Positions 51,198 to 60,500 of a stretch of DNA of 64,000 bases are shown here, in pieces. The stretch is from Shewanella khirikhana (lineage in GTDB: Bacteria; Pseudomonadota; Gammaproteobacteria; Enterobacterales; Shewanellaceae). The notes beneath the pieces are model-generated. The model did not search any database. It was not told the DNA's origin and saw only the letters and a program-made list of their open reading frames with translations. Both the position numbers and the translations under genes were made by a program. The stretch spans positions 3,705,501-3,769,500 of the forward strand of contig NZ_CP020373.1 of the NCBI RefSeq assembly GCF_003957745.1, in the 5' to 3' direction. How positions within the stretch are numbered: position 1 is the stretch's first letter; the number at the start of each line of letters is the position of its first letter.

Positions 51198-51713
51198 TCA
51201 GAACCCCAATTGTTCGATGATTTGATTGGCAACGACCTTGGCACTTTGGTCGTCGGTTTTCACCACCAGATCCGCAATCTCTTCGTAAAGAGGGTTACGG
51301 CTTTCTGCCAGTGTCTCGAGTACTGAGCGAGGGTCGTCCACCTGCAACAGTGGGCGGCGTTTATCACGCTGAGTACGGGCTACCTGCTTGTCGATGGTAG
51401 TTTCGAGGTAAACCACGATGCCACGGGCAGACAGGAAGTTACGGATGTCTTTGCTTTGAACAGAGCCACCACCAGTCGCCAGCACTATGCCTTGCTTCTC
51501 GGTCAGATCGGCAATTACCTGCGCCTCACGGCGACGGAAACCTTCTTCCCCTTCCACGTCAAACACCCAAGCGATGTCCGCACCGGTACGGCTTTCAATT
51601 TCTTGATCCGAGTCGTGGAATTCCAGATGCAGCATTTGCGCCAGATGACGGCCTATTGTGCTCTTGCCCGCGCCCATAGGGCCTACCAGAAAAATATTAC
51701 GTTTTTCAGCCAT
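51198..51713 (-). CDS. aroK: Shikimate kinase I
   Basis: AroK phosphorylates shikimate. The 171 residues begin with the P-loop GPMGAGKSTIGRHLAQML (about residues 11-28), followed by FHDSDQEIESRTGADIAWVFDVEGEEGFRRREAQ, and TGGGSVQSKDIRNFL. RDKRRPLL is the lid. Length fits E. coli AroK (173). It heads the aroK-aroB-damX-dam block and is preceded by the pilQ gene, the usual order. Confidence 0.96.
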   Translation of the reverse strand: MAEKRNIFLVGPMGAGKSTIGRHLAQMLHLEFHDSDQEIESRTGADIAWVFDVEGEEGFRRREAQVIADLTEKQGIVLATGGGSVQSKDIRNFLSARGIVVYLETTIDKQVARTQRDKRRPLLQVDDPRSVLETLAESRNPLYEEIADLVVKTDDQSAKVVANQIIEQLGF

Positions 51714-51883
51714 TTCTTATACGTCTGAATCTTTTATGAATTATCTACCTATACCAACCTCTGAAAGAGGCGGCGAACTCAATACCTTGCTCTAAAGAGA
51801 CTTGACCGGGGATTATCTCAGTTTGGAGGCAACCATGGCAAGTCAGATATCCGGATCACGCAGAAAACTTTGGTTCACGCCCA

Positions 51884-51914
51884 AAACAAAGAGGCCGGCA
51901 TATGCCGACCTCTG
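51884..51914 (-). terminator. Terminator of the pilMNOPQ operon
   Basis: On the minus strand AGAGGTCGGCAT and ATGCCGGCCTCT form a 12-base stem with one G-U pair, followed by TTTGTTTT. It lies about 16 bases after the pilQ stop. Confidence 0.7.
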
Positions 51915-51929
51915 CTGTTTAAAAGACTA

Positions 51930-53993
51930 TCAGATTTTTTCAGTGACAATCTTGGGTGTCACGAAAATCAGTAGCTCCTGACGTTCGTTTTTGTCCGACG
52001 TGTTTCTGAACAGGAAGCCTACCAGTGGGATATCACCCAGCACAGGCACCTTGCTTACACGGCTGATAAGGTTCTGCTGATAGATGCCACCAAGCACTAT
52101 GGTTTCACCGTTGTCTACCAGAACCTGGGTACCGATACGCTGAGTATCGATTGCCACTGCGCGGCCAGTAGCGGTATCCACGGTTTCCCCCTGGCTATCC
52201 TGAGTGATTTCCAAATCGAGGATCACCCGGTTATCGGGTGTAATTTGTGGTGTAACCCGCAAAGACAGTACAGCCTTCTTAAACGATACTGTGGTTGAAC
52301 CACTAGATGAGGCAGACACATAAGGGATTTCAACACCCTGCTCGATGTAAGCCGCCTTCTGGTTAGAGGTAGTGATACGGGGGCTGGCAATAATTTCGCC
52401 CTTGTTTTCCTGCTCCAACGCACTCAGTTCCATATCCAGCACTGTGCCGTCGGCCAGTTTAGCGACATGGAATGCAATGCTGGCAGCATTGGTAGGTGCT
52501 GGCAGATTCACATTGAGCCGGTCACTGATAGCGGGAACTATGCCATTGGCAATGTTCTGTGCACCTTCCAGTGAACCTGAAGTGCCTTTGGTACCTTGCT
52601 GATCGGTGATGCCCCAGCGAATACCCAAGTCTTCCGCCACATTGTCTTTCACTGTAACCATGCGGGATTCAATCAATACCTGACGAATCGGGATATCCAG
52701 CACATCAATCATGCGGCGCACGGCCAGCAGCGTCTCGGCAGTATCTTTCACCAGCAGGGTATTAGTGCGCTCGTCCACGGCCACACTGCCACGCTCGGTG
52801 AGCAGGCTGGAGTCCTTACTCTTGAGCAATGCCGCTATATCTTTCCCCTTAGCATAGTTGATTTGCATGTATTCAGAATACAGTGGCACGAGTTCCTGAA
52901 CCTCCTGCTGATTACGCAGATCCATGCTCTCGCGGACAGCAAGCTCTTCAGCCGGTGCAACCATCAGGATGTTGCCTTCGATTCGCTTATCCAGACCTTT
53001 GGTTTTCAGAATAAGATCCAAGGCCTGATCCCAAGGTACATCATCCAGAACCAAGGTGATGTCACCCTGAACAGAATCACTGGTCACCAGGTTAAAGTTA
53101 TTGTAATCCGCGATGAGCTGCAGCACGGTACGCACAGAAATATTCTGGAAGTTCAGTGACAAAGTCTTACCGTTGTACTTCTTCTCTGGCTTTACTGAAG
53201 CCTGACGCACAACCTTGTTCATCGACAGTTTGAATTGAGCCGCTTCCTGAACATAGTTGTACTCGTACTCGCCACCGATATCGATAAGAATGCGGGTAAC
53301 CAAATCGTCTTTGAAGGTTTCGAAGCTCTTCACGGGCGTGGCAAAATCCTGCACGTCCATCACATACAACATATCCTGCGGAATATCTGTGTTATAGAAC
53401 TTCACTTCCAACTTGGCGCCAATTTGCTCGACATCCGCAGCAATTTTGGTGTTATTGAGCTGAACAATCAGCTCCCCACCACCTTTACCATTGCGGCGAA
53501 AATCAATGTTCTTTACACCATTAACATAGGCACTGGAAGCTACAGCAGAATCGGCGGCAGCTTCACTTACCACGGCATCATTGACCGTTAAGCGATAGCT
53601 GTTGCCCACTACAGCACCTTGGTATGGCAGAACTTTTGACAAGTTTACCGCAACAACCAAATCGGTATCCTGCTGCTGAGCCTGCAGTTCAGTTACGCCA
53701 CCACGATTAACAGCCAGAGAAGGCGCAGCCAGACCGGAAACACTGTCATCAAATGACAGCAAGATTTTGGCAGGCGATGCATTGAGGTTAACTTCGGGCT
53801 CGGTTATTGGATTTTCAAACACCAACTCCAGCTCCAACTGGCTGTCTATCACATTGTGATACTTCACATCGACCAGACGGTTGGCCGCCAGAGCTGCCGT
53901 TGATACACCAAAAAACAACGCGATTCCCACCAGAGACTTCATCAATCCAGGATTGCTGAAGCGTGTCATGAACGCGGCAGAAGATTCCATCAT
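51930..53993 (-). CDS. pilQ: Type IV pilus secretin PilQ
   Basis: PilQ forms the outer-membrane channel for type IV pili. The 687-residue precursor has a signal segment (about residues 17-36) and two AMIN domains (to about residue 260) that bind peptidoglycan. Repeated N-domains include SLNFQNISVRTVLQLIADYNNFNLVTSDSVQGDITLVLDDVPWDQALDLIL. The C-terminal secretin domain carries SRMVTVKDNVAEDLGIRWG and VPVLGDIPLVGFLFR. It ends the pilMNOPQ operon, 18 bases after pilP. Confidence 0.96.
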   Translation of the reverse strand: MMESSAAFMTRFSNPGLMKSLVGIALFFGVSTAALAANRLVDVKYHNVIDSQLELELVFENPITEPEVNLNASPAKILLSFDDSVSGLAAPSLAVNRGGVTELQAQQQDTDLVVAVNLSKVLPYQGAVVGNSYRLTVNDAVVSEAAADSAVASSAYVNGVKNIDFRRNGKGGGELIVQLNNTKIAADVEQIGAKLEVKFYNTDIPQDMLYVMDVQDFATPVKSFETFKDDLVTRILIDIGGEYEYNYVQEAAQFKLSMNKVVRQASVKPEKKYNGKTLSLNFQNISVRTVLQLIADYNNFNLVTSDSVQGDITLVLDDVPWDQALDLILKTKGLDKRIEGNILMVAPAEELAVRESMDLRNQQEVQELVPLYSEYMQINYAKGKDIAALLKSKDSSLLTERGSVAVDERTNTLLVKDTAETLLAVRRMIDVLDIPIRQVLIESRMVTVKDNVAEDLGIRWGITDQQGTKGTSGSLEGAQNIANGIVPAISDRLNVNLPAPTNAASIAFHVAKLADGTVLDMELSALEQENKGEIIASPRITTSNQKAAYIEQGVEIPYVSASSSGSTTVSFKKAVLSLRVTPQITPDNRVILDLEITQDSQGETVDTATGRAVAIDTQRIGTQVLVDNGETIVLGGIYQQNLISRVSKVPVLGDIPLVGFLFRNTSDKNERQELLIFVTPKIVTEKI

Positions 53994-54011
53994 TCCCTCA
54001 TCCTTCGCAGG

Positions 54012-54530
54012 TTATTCTCCAGCCAGTTCGAGGGTGCTTGAGCGCTCAGCCCAGCAACCGGAACCGTCCGGAATTAATTCTATTACTTCGACATATTGTG
54101 GGGTGACTTTAGTGATACGGCCATGATACAGCCCAAGATAATCACCCACGCCCAAGCGGAACACATTGCCATCGTTGGTCTGAACCAAAGCCCAGATACT
54201 TTTATTCTGAGTCAGGGTTCCACGCATTTTCAGGTTATCGAGCGCATAGGTTTCGAGTCTGCCCTTCCGACGCTTGAGATCCGGTTGAGCACAGTCTTTG
54301 GTGACATCCACCGACTCTTCACTCAACTCACGTGACGGTGGAACAAAAGGACTGCGAAGCAACTCGGCCTGATAGGCAAAATGTTCGAAAACCGGTGGTT
54401 TTTTCAGCGGTGGAATTCTGGCAACGTGTTGAGCCTTTGTTGTAGTAACAAATAGTTCCAAATCGCTACGATCGCCAACGCACCCGGTCAAAAACAGCAA
54501 GATAGCGGCAACAGGCAAGTATTTCATCAT
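54012..54530 (-). CDS. pilP: Type IV pilus lipoprotein PilP
   Basis: PilP is the inner-membrane lipoprotein that joins PilN/PilO to PilQ. The 172-residue precursor has a lipobox LLFLTGC with the cysteine near residue 17. Also typical are the segment PFVPPSRELSEESVDVTKDCAQPDLKRRKGRLETYALDNLKMRGTL and a C-terminal domain (ALVQTNDGNVFRLGVGDYLGLYHGRI). The stop of pilO overlaps its ATG by four bases. Confidence 0.95.
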   Translation of the reverse strand: MMKYLPVAAILLFLTGCVGDRSDLELFVTTTKAQHVARIPPLKKPPVFEHFAYQAELLRSPFVPPSRELSEESVDVTKDCAQPDLKRRKGRLETYALDNLKMRGTLTQNKSIWALVQTNDGNVFRLGVGDYLGLYHGRITKVTPQYVEVIELIPDGSGCWAERSSTLELAGE

Positions 54531-55162
54531 TTCTTGCCTCCCTTACCCTTCTTTTTGTTACCTTTTTCAGGTGGTAAGTCAGTACCTTCCTTGAAGCGAT
54601 AGGTCTTTGCCAGGATATCCATCGACAACACGTCGCCATCCTGATGCTTGATTACAAAGTCATGCAAACTCACGATACGTGGCAGCTTGGCAACACCACT
54701 GACCATGTTGCCAAGCTGATGATAATCACCACTGACAGACATCTTAATTGGGAACTCTATATAAAAGTCACGCGGCACAGCACCCAGCCAATCCAGGCTT
54801 TCAATATGCAAACCGGCGTCGGTGGCCACGAAAGTCAGGTCATCCAGCAGACCATCCATTTCGTTTTCAGACGGCAACATTTTAAGCAGTTCGGCAAACT
54901 GCGCTTCCATTTCCTTCAGCTGTTCACGGTACAGCTTAAGGTTGGCCGCCAACTGATATTTAGCCTGGAAGTCCTGACGCAACTTTACTTCTTTGACCTG
55001 CTCGGCCTTCAGAACATCGATAGCATCGGAGATAAACAGGAAATAGCTCGCAACCCCCACGCACACTGCCAGCAGCAGCGCAAACACCACTTTAACCTGC
55101 GCTGGCCAACCACCAATATTCTCAAAATCGATATCGTTGAATTCACTCAGATCCAGTTTCAT
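54527..55162 (-). CDS. pilO: Type IV pilus protein PilO
   Basis: PilO is a single-pass inner-membrane protein that forms a heterodimer with PilN. The 211 residues have one membrane helix (VVFALLLAVCVGVASYFLFI, about residues 25-44), a coiled-coil (EQVKEVKLRQDFQAKYQLAANLKLYREQLKEMEAQFAELLKMLPSENEMDGLLDDL) and a ferredoxin-like periplasmic domain. The Lys-rich tail is KGNKKKGKGGKK. It overlaps both pilN and pilP by four bases, so translation is coupled. Confidence 0.95.
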   Translation of the reverse strand: MKLDLSEFNDIDFENIGGWPAQVKVVFALLLAVCVGVASYFLFISDAIDVLKAEQVKEVKLRQDFQAKYQLAANLKLYREQLKEMEAQFAELLKMLPSENEMDGLLDDLTFVATDAGLHIESLDWLGAVPRDFYIEFPIKMSVSGDYHQLGNMVSGVAKLPRIVSLHDFVIKHQDGDVLSMDILAKTYRFKEGTDLPPEKGNKKKGKGGKK

Positions 55163-55752
55163 TTTGCCGCTCCTTTCTTACTGGCGGCTGCCTTTTCCCT
55201 TTGTTTCGCCGCTTTATCAACCACGGTGACTTTGAGACTGAAACGTTGCAGCTTACGCATCTCGTCATTTTGGGACACGATACTCTGCATTACAGGGTCG
55301 TCCAACCAGGCAGATGTCTTCATCTTGCGCATCATGTTGGCCACGTTGTTGTTGGACTCACTACGCCCTTCAATTAAGACGATGCTGCCCTGCTTCTCGA
55401 CACTGGATAGGTAAATCCCCGGCGGTACAACCCGCACCAACTCATCCAACACGTGTGTCGGCAAGTTTCGCGCTTGCTGTAAATCCAGAATTATTGCTGT
55501 CCTTCGCTCGATATCCTTTTTGCGCTCTGTAATTTTTTGAATTTCAGCGATTTGCTTTTCCAGCAGCTGAATTTCTGATGTCAGATAGGCATTTCGGGCA
55601 CGTTGCTCATCGGTCATCACGCTGATCACCTGCAAACAGGCAAATACCAGTAGTGCTGAAACCAGAAACACCAGTGCCAAAGAGCCAATATAATCACGTT
55701 TTTGCTTTTCTCTGGCCTCTTCACGCCAGGGCAACAGGTTTATGTTCGCCAT
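55159..55752 (-). CDS. pilN: Type IV pilus protein PilN
   Basis: PilN is the partner of PilO and binds PilM through its short cytoplasmic N-terminus. The 197 residues start ANINLLPWREEAREKQKRDYIG, the INLLPWR motif that contacts PilM. One membrane helix (ALVFLVSALLVFACLQVI) and a periplasmic coiled-coil (LTSEIQLLEKQIAEIQKITERKKDIERRTAII) follow. It overlaps pilM by 13 bases. The basic Ala/Lys tail is not conserved. Confidence 0.95.
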   Translation of the reverse strand: MANINLLPWREEAREKQKRDYIGSLALVFLVSALLVFACLQVISVMTDEQRARNAYLTSEIQLLEKQIAEIQKITERKKDIERRTAIILDLQQARNLPTHVLDELVRVVPPGIYLSSVEKQGSIVLIEGRSESNNNVANMMRKMKTSAWLDDPVMQSIVSQNDEMRKLQRFSLKVTVVDKAAKQREKAAASKKGAAK

Positions 55753-56819
55753 TGACCATAGCTCCTTAATGCCAGGCCACAGGCAACCATGTATTTGCTG
55801 ATACTGGGTTGCAACGTGGTTTTAACTGATTCATCGGCATGCAGACTGCCCTGGAAGGGATCGGCAATAATGGTATGAACACCCAGTTCATTGGTCAGCA
55901 GGTTAGCCATGCCTTCCAGACGGGAAGTTCCGCCGCAGAGCACGATATAATCCACCTTATCTTTACCACTGGAGGTGCAATATATTTGCAGCGTGCGCTT
56001 AATTTGCTGCAACAGCTGAGTTTGGAAGGGCGAAAGCACCTCAAACATATAGTTGCGAGGCAAATCACCTTCTATTTTGGCTTTCTCGGCTTGCTCATAG
56101 GACATGCCATAGAATGACAGAATGGACTGAGTAAACTGCTCTCCACCAAATGCCTGCTCACGGATAAAGGCAGTTTCACCACCTTCAACCACGGCGAAGG
56201 TGGTCATGTTGGCACCTATGTCCACCATGGCAATGACTTTTTTATCACTGCCCTCAGGCAACTGGCTGTAGATGAGTTCAACAGAGCGACCCAGTGCATA
56301 GCCTTCGATATCGACAACCTTGGCTTCCAGATCCACTTCATCCAGCGAATCCACCCGGGCATCAATATTTTCAGTTCGGCAAGCACTGAGCAACACATCC
56401 ACCTTGGTTGGGTCGATGCTGTTAACACTCAATGTTTCAAAGTCGATGCTTACCTCATCCAGGGAATAAGGAATGAGGTTATCGGCTTCGATTTCAATTT
56501 GGGCTTCCATCTCCGTTTCATTCAGCGAAGCATCCATGTAGATGACCTTGGTCATCACCGCTGAACCAGACACTGCCACTGCGGCAAATTTACAGCCTTT
56601 GGGCAACGCACGCCTTACCTGGCGCAGGCTGTCCACCACTGCTGCGGGATCACGAATATCGTGATCATTGACGGCTCCCTTTTTAACGGGAACAGCGGCA
56701 TGACTTAATATTTTAAAACCATCAGCCGTCTTGCTCAGCAGAATCGCCTTGACTTCATGGGAGCCAATGTCGATCCCCACCATCTGCGGAGCCTGACGCT
56801 TCCATAGATTTGAAAGCAT
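55740..56819 (-). CDS. pilM: Type IV pilus assembly protein PilM
   Basis: PilM is an actin-like cytoplasmic ATPase that anchors the PilN/PilO complex. The 359 residues have QMVGIDIGSHEVKAILLSKTADGFKILSHAAVPV as the first phosphate loop, KVIAMVDIGANMTTFAVVEGGETAFIREQAFGGEQFTQSI as the second, and LCGGTSRLEGMANLLTNELG as the adenosine motif. It heads the pilMNOPQ operon, divergent from mrcA, the standard arrangement. Confidence 0.96.
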   Translation of the reverse strand: MLSNLWKRQAPQMVGIDIGSHEVKAILLSKTADGFKILSHAAVPVKKGAVNDHDIRDPAAVVDSLRQVRRALPKGCKFAAVAVSGSAVMTKVIYMDASLNETEMEAQIEIEADNLIPYSLDEVSIDFETLSVNSIDPTKVDVLLSACRTENIDARVDSLDEVDLEAKVVDIEGYALGRSVELIYSQLPEGSDKKVIAMVDIGANMTTFAVVEGGETAFIREQAFGGEQFTQSILSFYGMSYEQAEKAKIEGDLPRNYMFEVLSPFQTQLLQQIKRTLQIYCTSSGKDKVDYIVLCGGTSRLEGMANLLTNELGVHTIIADPFQGSLHADESVKTTLQPSISKYMVACGLALRSYGQWRT

Positions 56820-57003
56820 AGTCCATTGTCACTTTTGTTTTAGGTTGCAGAGATAGAGTAGCACAAAATCAACTCGTTATACTTATTTGTATAGAATGTT
56901 TAAGCCTTTTACAATTGGCAATTTTTTGACGCTGCTTTTTACTTCACCCTAGCCTTTTGCCCTTATATACTGTGGCTTCCTCGAACTATTTTGGAATATT
57001 CTG

Positions 57004-59577
57004 GTGAAGTGGCTAAAACGTATTCTCATTGCCCTCTTTAGTCTAGCCTTGCTGGGCGTAGGCGCTATTGTTGCGGCATATTTTTATGTTTTGCCCGACC
57101 TGCCCGATGTCGCGACCCTTAAAACGGTCCAGCTGCAGACACCGCTGAAGATATACAGCCAGGACGGCAAACTTATTTCACAATATGGCGAAAAGCGCCG
57201 TATTCCCGTCAAACTTGAAGATGTTCCCAAGCCGCTGCTGCAGGCCTTTCTGGCCACAGAAGACGCGCGCTTTTACGAACATCAGGGCATTGACCCTGTC
57301 GGTATCGTACGAGCCTTCGTGGTTTGGATGGCCTCCGGCGAGAAAAAACAGGGTGCCAGTACCATTACCCAACAGGTCGCCCGCAACTTTTTTTTGACGC
57401 GGGATAAAACTATTATCCGCAAGGTAAAGGAAATCTTTATTTCTTTTCACATTGAGGATCTGCTCACAAAAGATGAAATTCTTGAACTGTACGTAAATCG
57501 CATCTACCTCGGCCAGCGTGCTTACGGTGTTGGCGCGGCGGCGCAGGTGTATTACGGCAAGGATTTGCACGACCTCTCATTGGCAGAAATGGCGGTTATT
57601 GCCGGCCTGCCCAAAGCGCCTTCCACCCTTAACCCCATCACCTCGCCCGACCGCGCGCTCGCGCGTCGTAATGTAGTGTTGATGCGGATGCGGGAAGTCG
57701 GTTTCATTAACGACAGCGAATACGCCAGCGCCATCGAGCAGCCCAATACCGCCTCTTATCATGGTGCCGAAATCGACCTGTACGTGCCTTATGTGTCTGA
57801 AATGGCGCGGGACTATATGATCCAAAAGTATGGCGAAGAGGAAGCCTATACCGGCGGCTATAACGTTTACACCACCGTCAGTTCCGACCTGCAACTCAAA
57901 GCCCAAAAGGCACTGCGCGACAATATCTACGCCTACGATGAACGCCATGGCTACCGCGGTGGCGCCGAAGTGCTGTGGAGCAGTGAGGTGCCAGACACCG
58001 CCAGCATCAGTGAGCGACTGAAGAAAATCGCCAACGTACAGGATCTTGAGCCTGCGGCCGTGATAAACGTCCAGGAGCAGCAAGCGACTGTGCTGCGCGG
58101 CAACGGCGAAACCGTGACACTGCCATGGCAGGGCATCCAATGGGCGCGCAAGTTTATTACTGACACCCGTCAGGGCAGTGCCCCCAAGGCTGCCACCGAG
58201 GTGCTGACTGCCGGCGAGCGTATCTGGATCCGTAACAATGGCGAACACTGGCAGCTGTCACAGGTGCCGGAAGTCTCCAGCGCCATCGTATCCCTCGACC
58301 CACATAACGGCGCCATCCGCGCACTGGTGGGCGGTTACAGCTTCAGTCAGAGCCAGTTCAACCGGGTGACCCAGGCCAAACGCCAGCTTGGTTCCAACAT
58401 CAAGCCCTTTATCTACGCCGCTACGCTGGAGAAAGGCTTTACCCTGGCCACGCTGATAAACAACGCCCCTATCAACAAGCCCGACATGAGTCAGGGTACC
58501 GCCTGGCGACCCAAGAACTCACCCGACGTATACACAGGCCCAACCCGGATGCGCGTGGGTCTGGCCCAGTCAATTAACGTCATGGCCGTACGGGCGCTGC
58601 GTTATGCCGGTATCGACAATACTGTCGAGCTGCTGACCCGCTTTGGCTTCGACCCCAACGACCTGCCCCGCAACGAGTCGCTGGCTCTGGGTTCGCCTTC
58701 GGTTACTCCGCTGCAGGTGGTCAATGCTTTCTCGGTGTTCGCCAACGGCGGCTATCTGGTTGAGCCCTTCTTTATCGACCGGGTCGAAACCGCCCTTGGT
58801 CAGGTAGTGGAGAAGACCAAGCCAACATTGGCCTGCGATGCACCAATGCCGGAAGAAACGCCGGAAGATCAGGTGCTCAGCCAACAGCCAGACTCGGTAG
58901 TTGAAGCCCTGGCCACGGCCGCCATTACCGGCGAGGCGCCAGAAATGCTGGCGAAAGCCACCGACGTGAATCTGTGCGGCGGCGAAGGCGTGCGTTACGC
59001 GCCCCGAGTGCTGTCGGAGCAAAACGCCTTCCTGATTACCGAAGCGCTCAAGAGTGTGATTTGGGGCGGCGGTGATTTCAGCAAGGGCACCGGCTGGAAC
59101 GGTACCGCATGGCGCGCGGCTCGCCTGCTCAAACGCCATGATATCGCTGGTAAAACAGGTACAACCAACGAGTCGCGTGATACCTGGTTCAGTGGTTTCA
59201 ACCCTGACTTGGTTACCACCGTCTGGGTTGGCTTTGACGACCACGGCCGCGAACTTGGCCGCACCGCCTGGAATGCCAACGGCGCCAAAGACCAGATCTC
59301 CGGTGCCGAGGCCGGCGCCAAAACCGCGGGTCCCGCCTGGAACCAGTTTATGCTGATGGCAATTGGTGACATCCCGGAGAAGCCTTCTCAGCCGCCTGCC
59401 GGCATAGTCTCGGCCCGTATCGATTACAGTTCGGGCAAGCTGAGTCGTCGCACCGACTACACCAGTGGCTTCGAGTACTTCGCCGCCGGCACAGTGCCAA
59501 CAGATTACGCCAACTCCGCTATCGCCGAAGACAACACCACGGCGCCGGAAACCACGGCAGACGATCTGTTCCAGTAA
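57004..59577 (+). CDS. mrcA: Penicillin-binding protein 1A
   Basis: PBP1A is a bifunctional enzyme that polymerises and cross-links peptidoglycan. The 857 residues have an N-terminal membrane anchor (about residues 6-28). The transglycosylase domain follows with E86 in LATEDARFYEHQGIDPVGIVRA, QGASTITQQVARNFF and LELYVNRIYLGQRAYGVGAAA. An OB-like insert precedes the transpeptidase: S464 in LGSNIKPFIYAA, SINVMAVR, and KTG at 717-719. The start is GTG at 57004. It is activated by the LpoA encoded in this window. A terminator follows 15 bases past the stop. Confidence 0.97.
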   Translation: MKWLKRILIALFSLALLGVGAIVAAYFYVLPDLPDVATLKTVQLQTPLKIYSQDGKLISQYGEKRRIPVKLEDVPKPLLQAFLATEDARFYEHQGIDPVGIVRAFVVWMASGEKKQGASTITQQVARNFFLTRDKTIIRKVKEIFISFHIEDLLTKDEILELYVNRIYLGQRAYGVGAAAQVYYGKDLHDLSLAEMAVIAGLPKAPSTLNPITSPDRALARRNVVLMRMREVGFINDSEYASAIEQPNTASYHGAEIDLYVPYVSEMARDYMIQKYGEEEAYTGGYNVYTTVSSDLQLKAQKALRDNIYAYDERHGYRGGAEVLWSSEVPDTASISERLKKIANVQDLEPAAVINVQEQQATVLRGNGETVTLPWQGIQWARKFITDTRQGSAPKAATEVLTAGERIWIRNNGEHWQLSQVPEVSSAIVSLDPHNGAIRALVGGYSFSQSQFNRVTQAKRQLGSNIKPFIYAATLEKGFTLATLINNAPINKPDMSQGTAWRPKNSPDVYTGPTRMRVGLAQSINVMAVRALRYAGIDNTVELLTRFGFDPNDLPRNESLALGSPSVTPLQVVNAFSVFANGGYLVEPFFIDRVETALGQVVEKTKPTLACDAPMPEETPEDQVLSQQPDSVVEALATAAITGEAPEMLAKATDVNLCGGEGVRYAPRVLSEQNAFLITEALKSVIWGGGDFSKGTGWNGTAWRAARLLKRHDIAGKTGTTNESRDTWFSGFNPDLVTTVWVGFDDHGRELGRTAWNANGAKDQISGAEAGAKTAGPAWNQFMLMAIGDIPEKPSQPPAGIVSARIDYSSGKLSRRTDYTSGFEYFAAGTVPTDYANSAIAEDNTTAPETTADDLFQ

Positions 59578-59592
59578 GCATTACGTGTTGTA

Positions 59593-59618
59593 AAAAAGGG
59601 CCTGCGGGCCCTTTTTTG
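59593..59618 (+). terminator. Terminator after mrcA
   Basis: AAAAAAGGGCC, a short loop and GGCCCTTTTTT form a symmetrical hairpin directly after mrcA. Confidence 0.85.
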
Positions 59619-59748
59619 TTGCTGCGAGCCTTGCATTGATGACATTTGTCATCGGCCATTGGTGACCTTTGTGCCTGAACAAGCCAGCCTTGAAAACCGA
59701 TACTGGCCTCACCTGAACGGCAGGTTATCAATCAACAAGGAACGGGTT

Positions 59749-60429
59749 ATGAAAACACTTATCATCGCACTGGGGCTGACCCTGTCACCCATCATCAACG
59801 CGGCCAGCATCGACGATATCGATATGGCCATGAATCAAATGGACCTCAAGGCCCTTGGCGAACTCACCCAGCAGAGTCAGGGTTACACCAAAGCCTATGG
59901 CGCCTACCGTCAGGCAGTGGCTGCCGGGGTGATGGGGCAAAAAGCGCTGCAAATCTCAGCAGCCGCTGAGGCAGCCTCGATACTGGAATCGAGCAAATTT
60001 GCCGCAGATGCCGAAGCCAAAGCCTTACTCGCAGCTGTTTACGGGGTACAAATCGGCGCCAGTCCAAAATTGGGAGCCAGCCTCGGCGCCAAAATTGCGA
60101 CGCTGATGCAGCAGGCCGCCACATTGGCACCCAATAATCCCAGAGTCGCGCTGATTGCGGGCATCAATGCCTTCTACACTCCGGTCGCTTTTGGCGGCGG
60201 CGAGCAAAAGGCGCTTGAGGCCATCGCCTTTGCCATTGATGGGTTTAAAGCCCCTTGCAGCGATATCTGCTGGGGCGAAGCAGAAGCCTATACCTGGCGA
60301 GGCCTGGTGCATCAGCAGCAAGGCGACCTCACCGCAGCAACGGCCGACTGGCAGCAGGCACTGACGGTTGACGCCAACTATGGCTGGGCCAACTACCTGC
60401 TCGAAAGCGTCGGCAACGCGCCGCAATAA
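59749..60429 (+). CDS. Predicted periplasmic TPR-like protein
   Basis: The 226-residue precursor has a signal peptide (MKTLIIALGLTLSPIINA, about residues 1-18). Helical repeats follow: LGELTQQSQGYTKAYGAYRQAVAAGVMG, AEAKALLAAVYGVQIGASPKLGASLGAKIATLMQQAATLAPNNPRVALIAGINAFYTP and AYTWRGLVHQQQGDLTAATADWQQALTVDANYGWANYLL. The last segment is a clear TPR motif. Function unknown. The ATG at 59749 follows AAGGAACGGGTT. A sensor kinase gene follows by 71 bases with its own AAGGAG site, so the two may form an operon. Confidence 0.75.
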   Translation: MKTLIIALGLTLSPIINAASIDDIDMAMNQMDLKALGELTQQSQGYTKAYGAYRQAVAAGVMGQKALQISAAAEAASILESSKFAADAEAKALLAAVYGVQIGASPKLGASLGAKIATLMQQAATLAPNNPRVALIAGINAFYTPVAFGGGEQKALEAIAFAIDGFKAPCSDICWGEAEAYTWRGLVHQQQGDLTAATADWQQALTVDANYGWANYLLESVGNAPQ

Positions 60430-60500
60430 GCTGGCGCTTGCCACCAATTTACAAGCTCAGGTAAAGCCGTCATCATGACGGCCTTGCCCAAGGAGCGGAC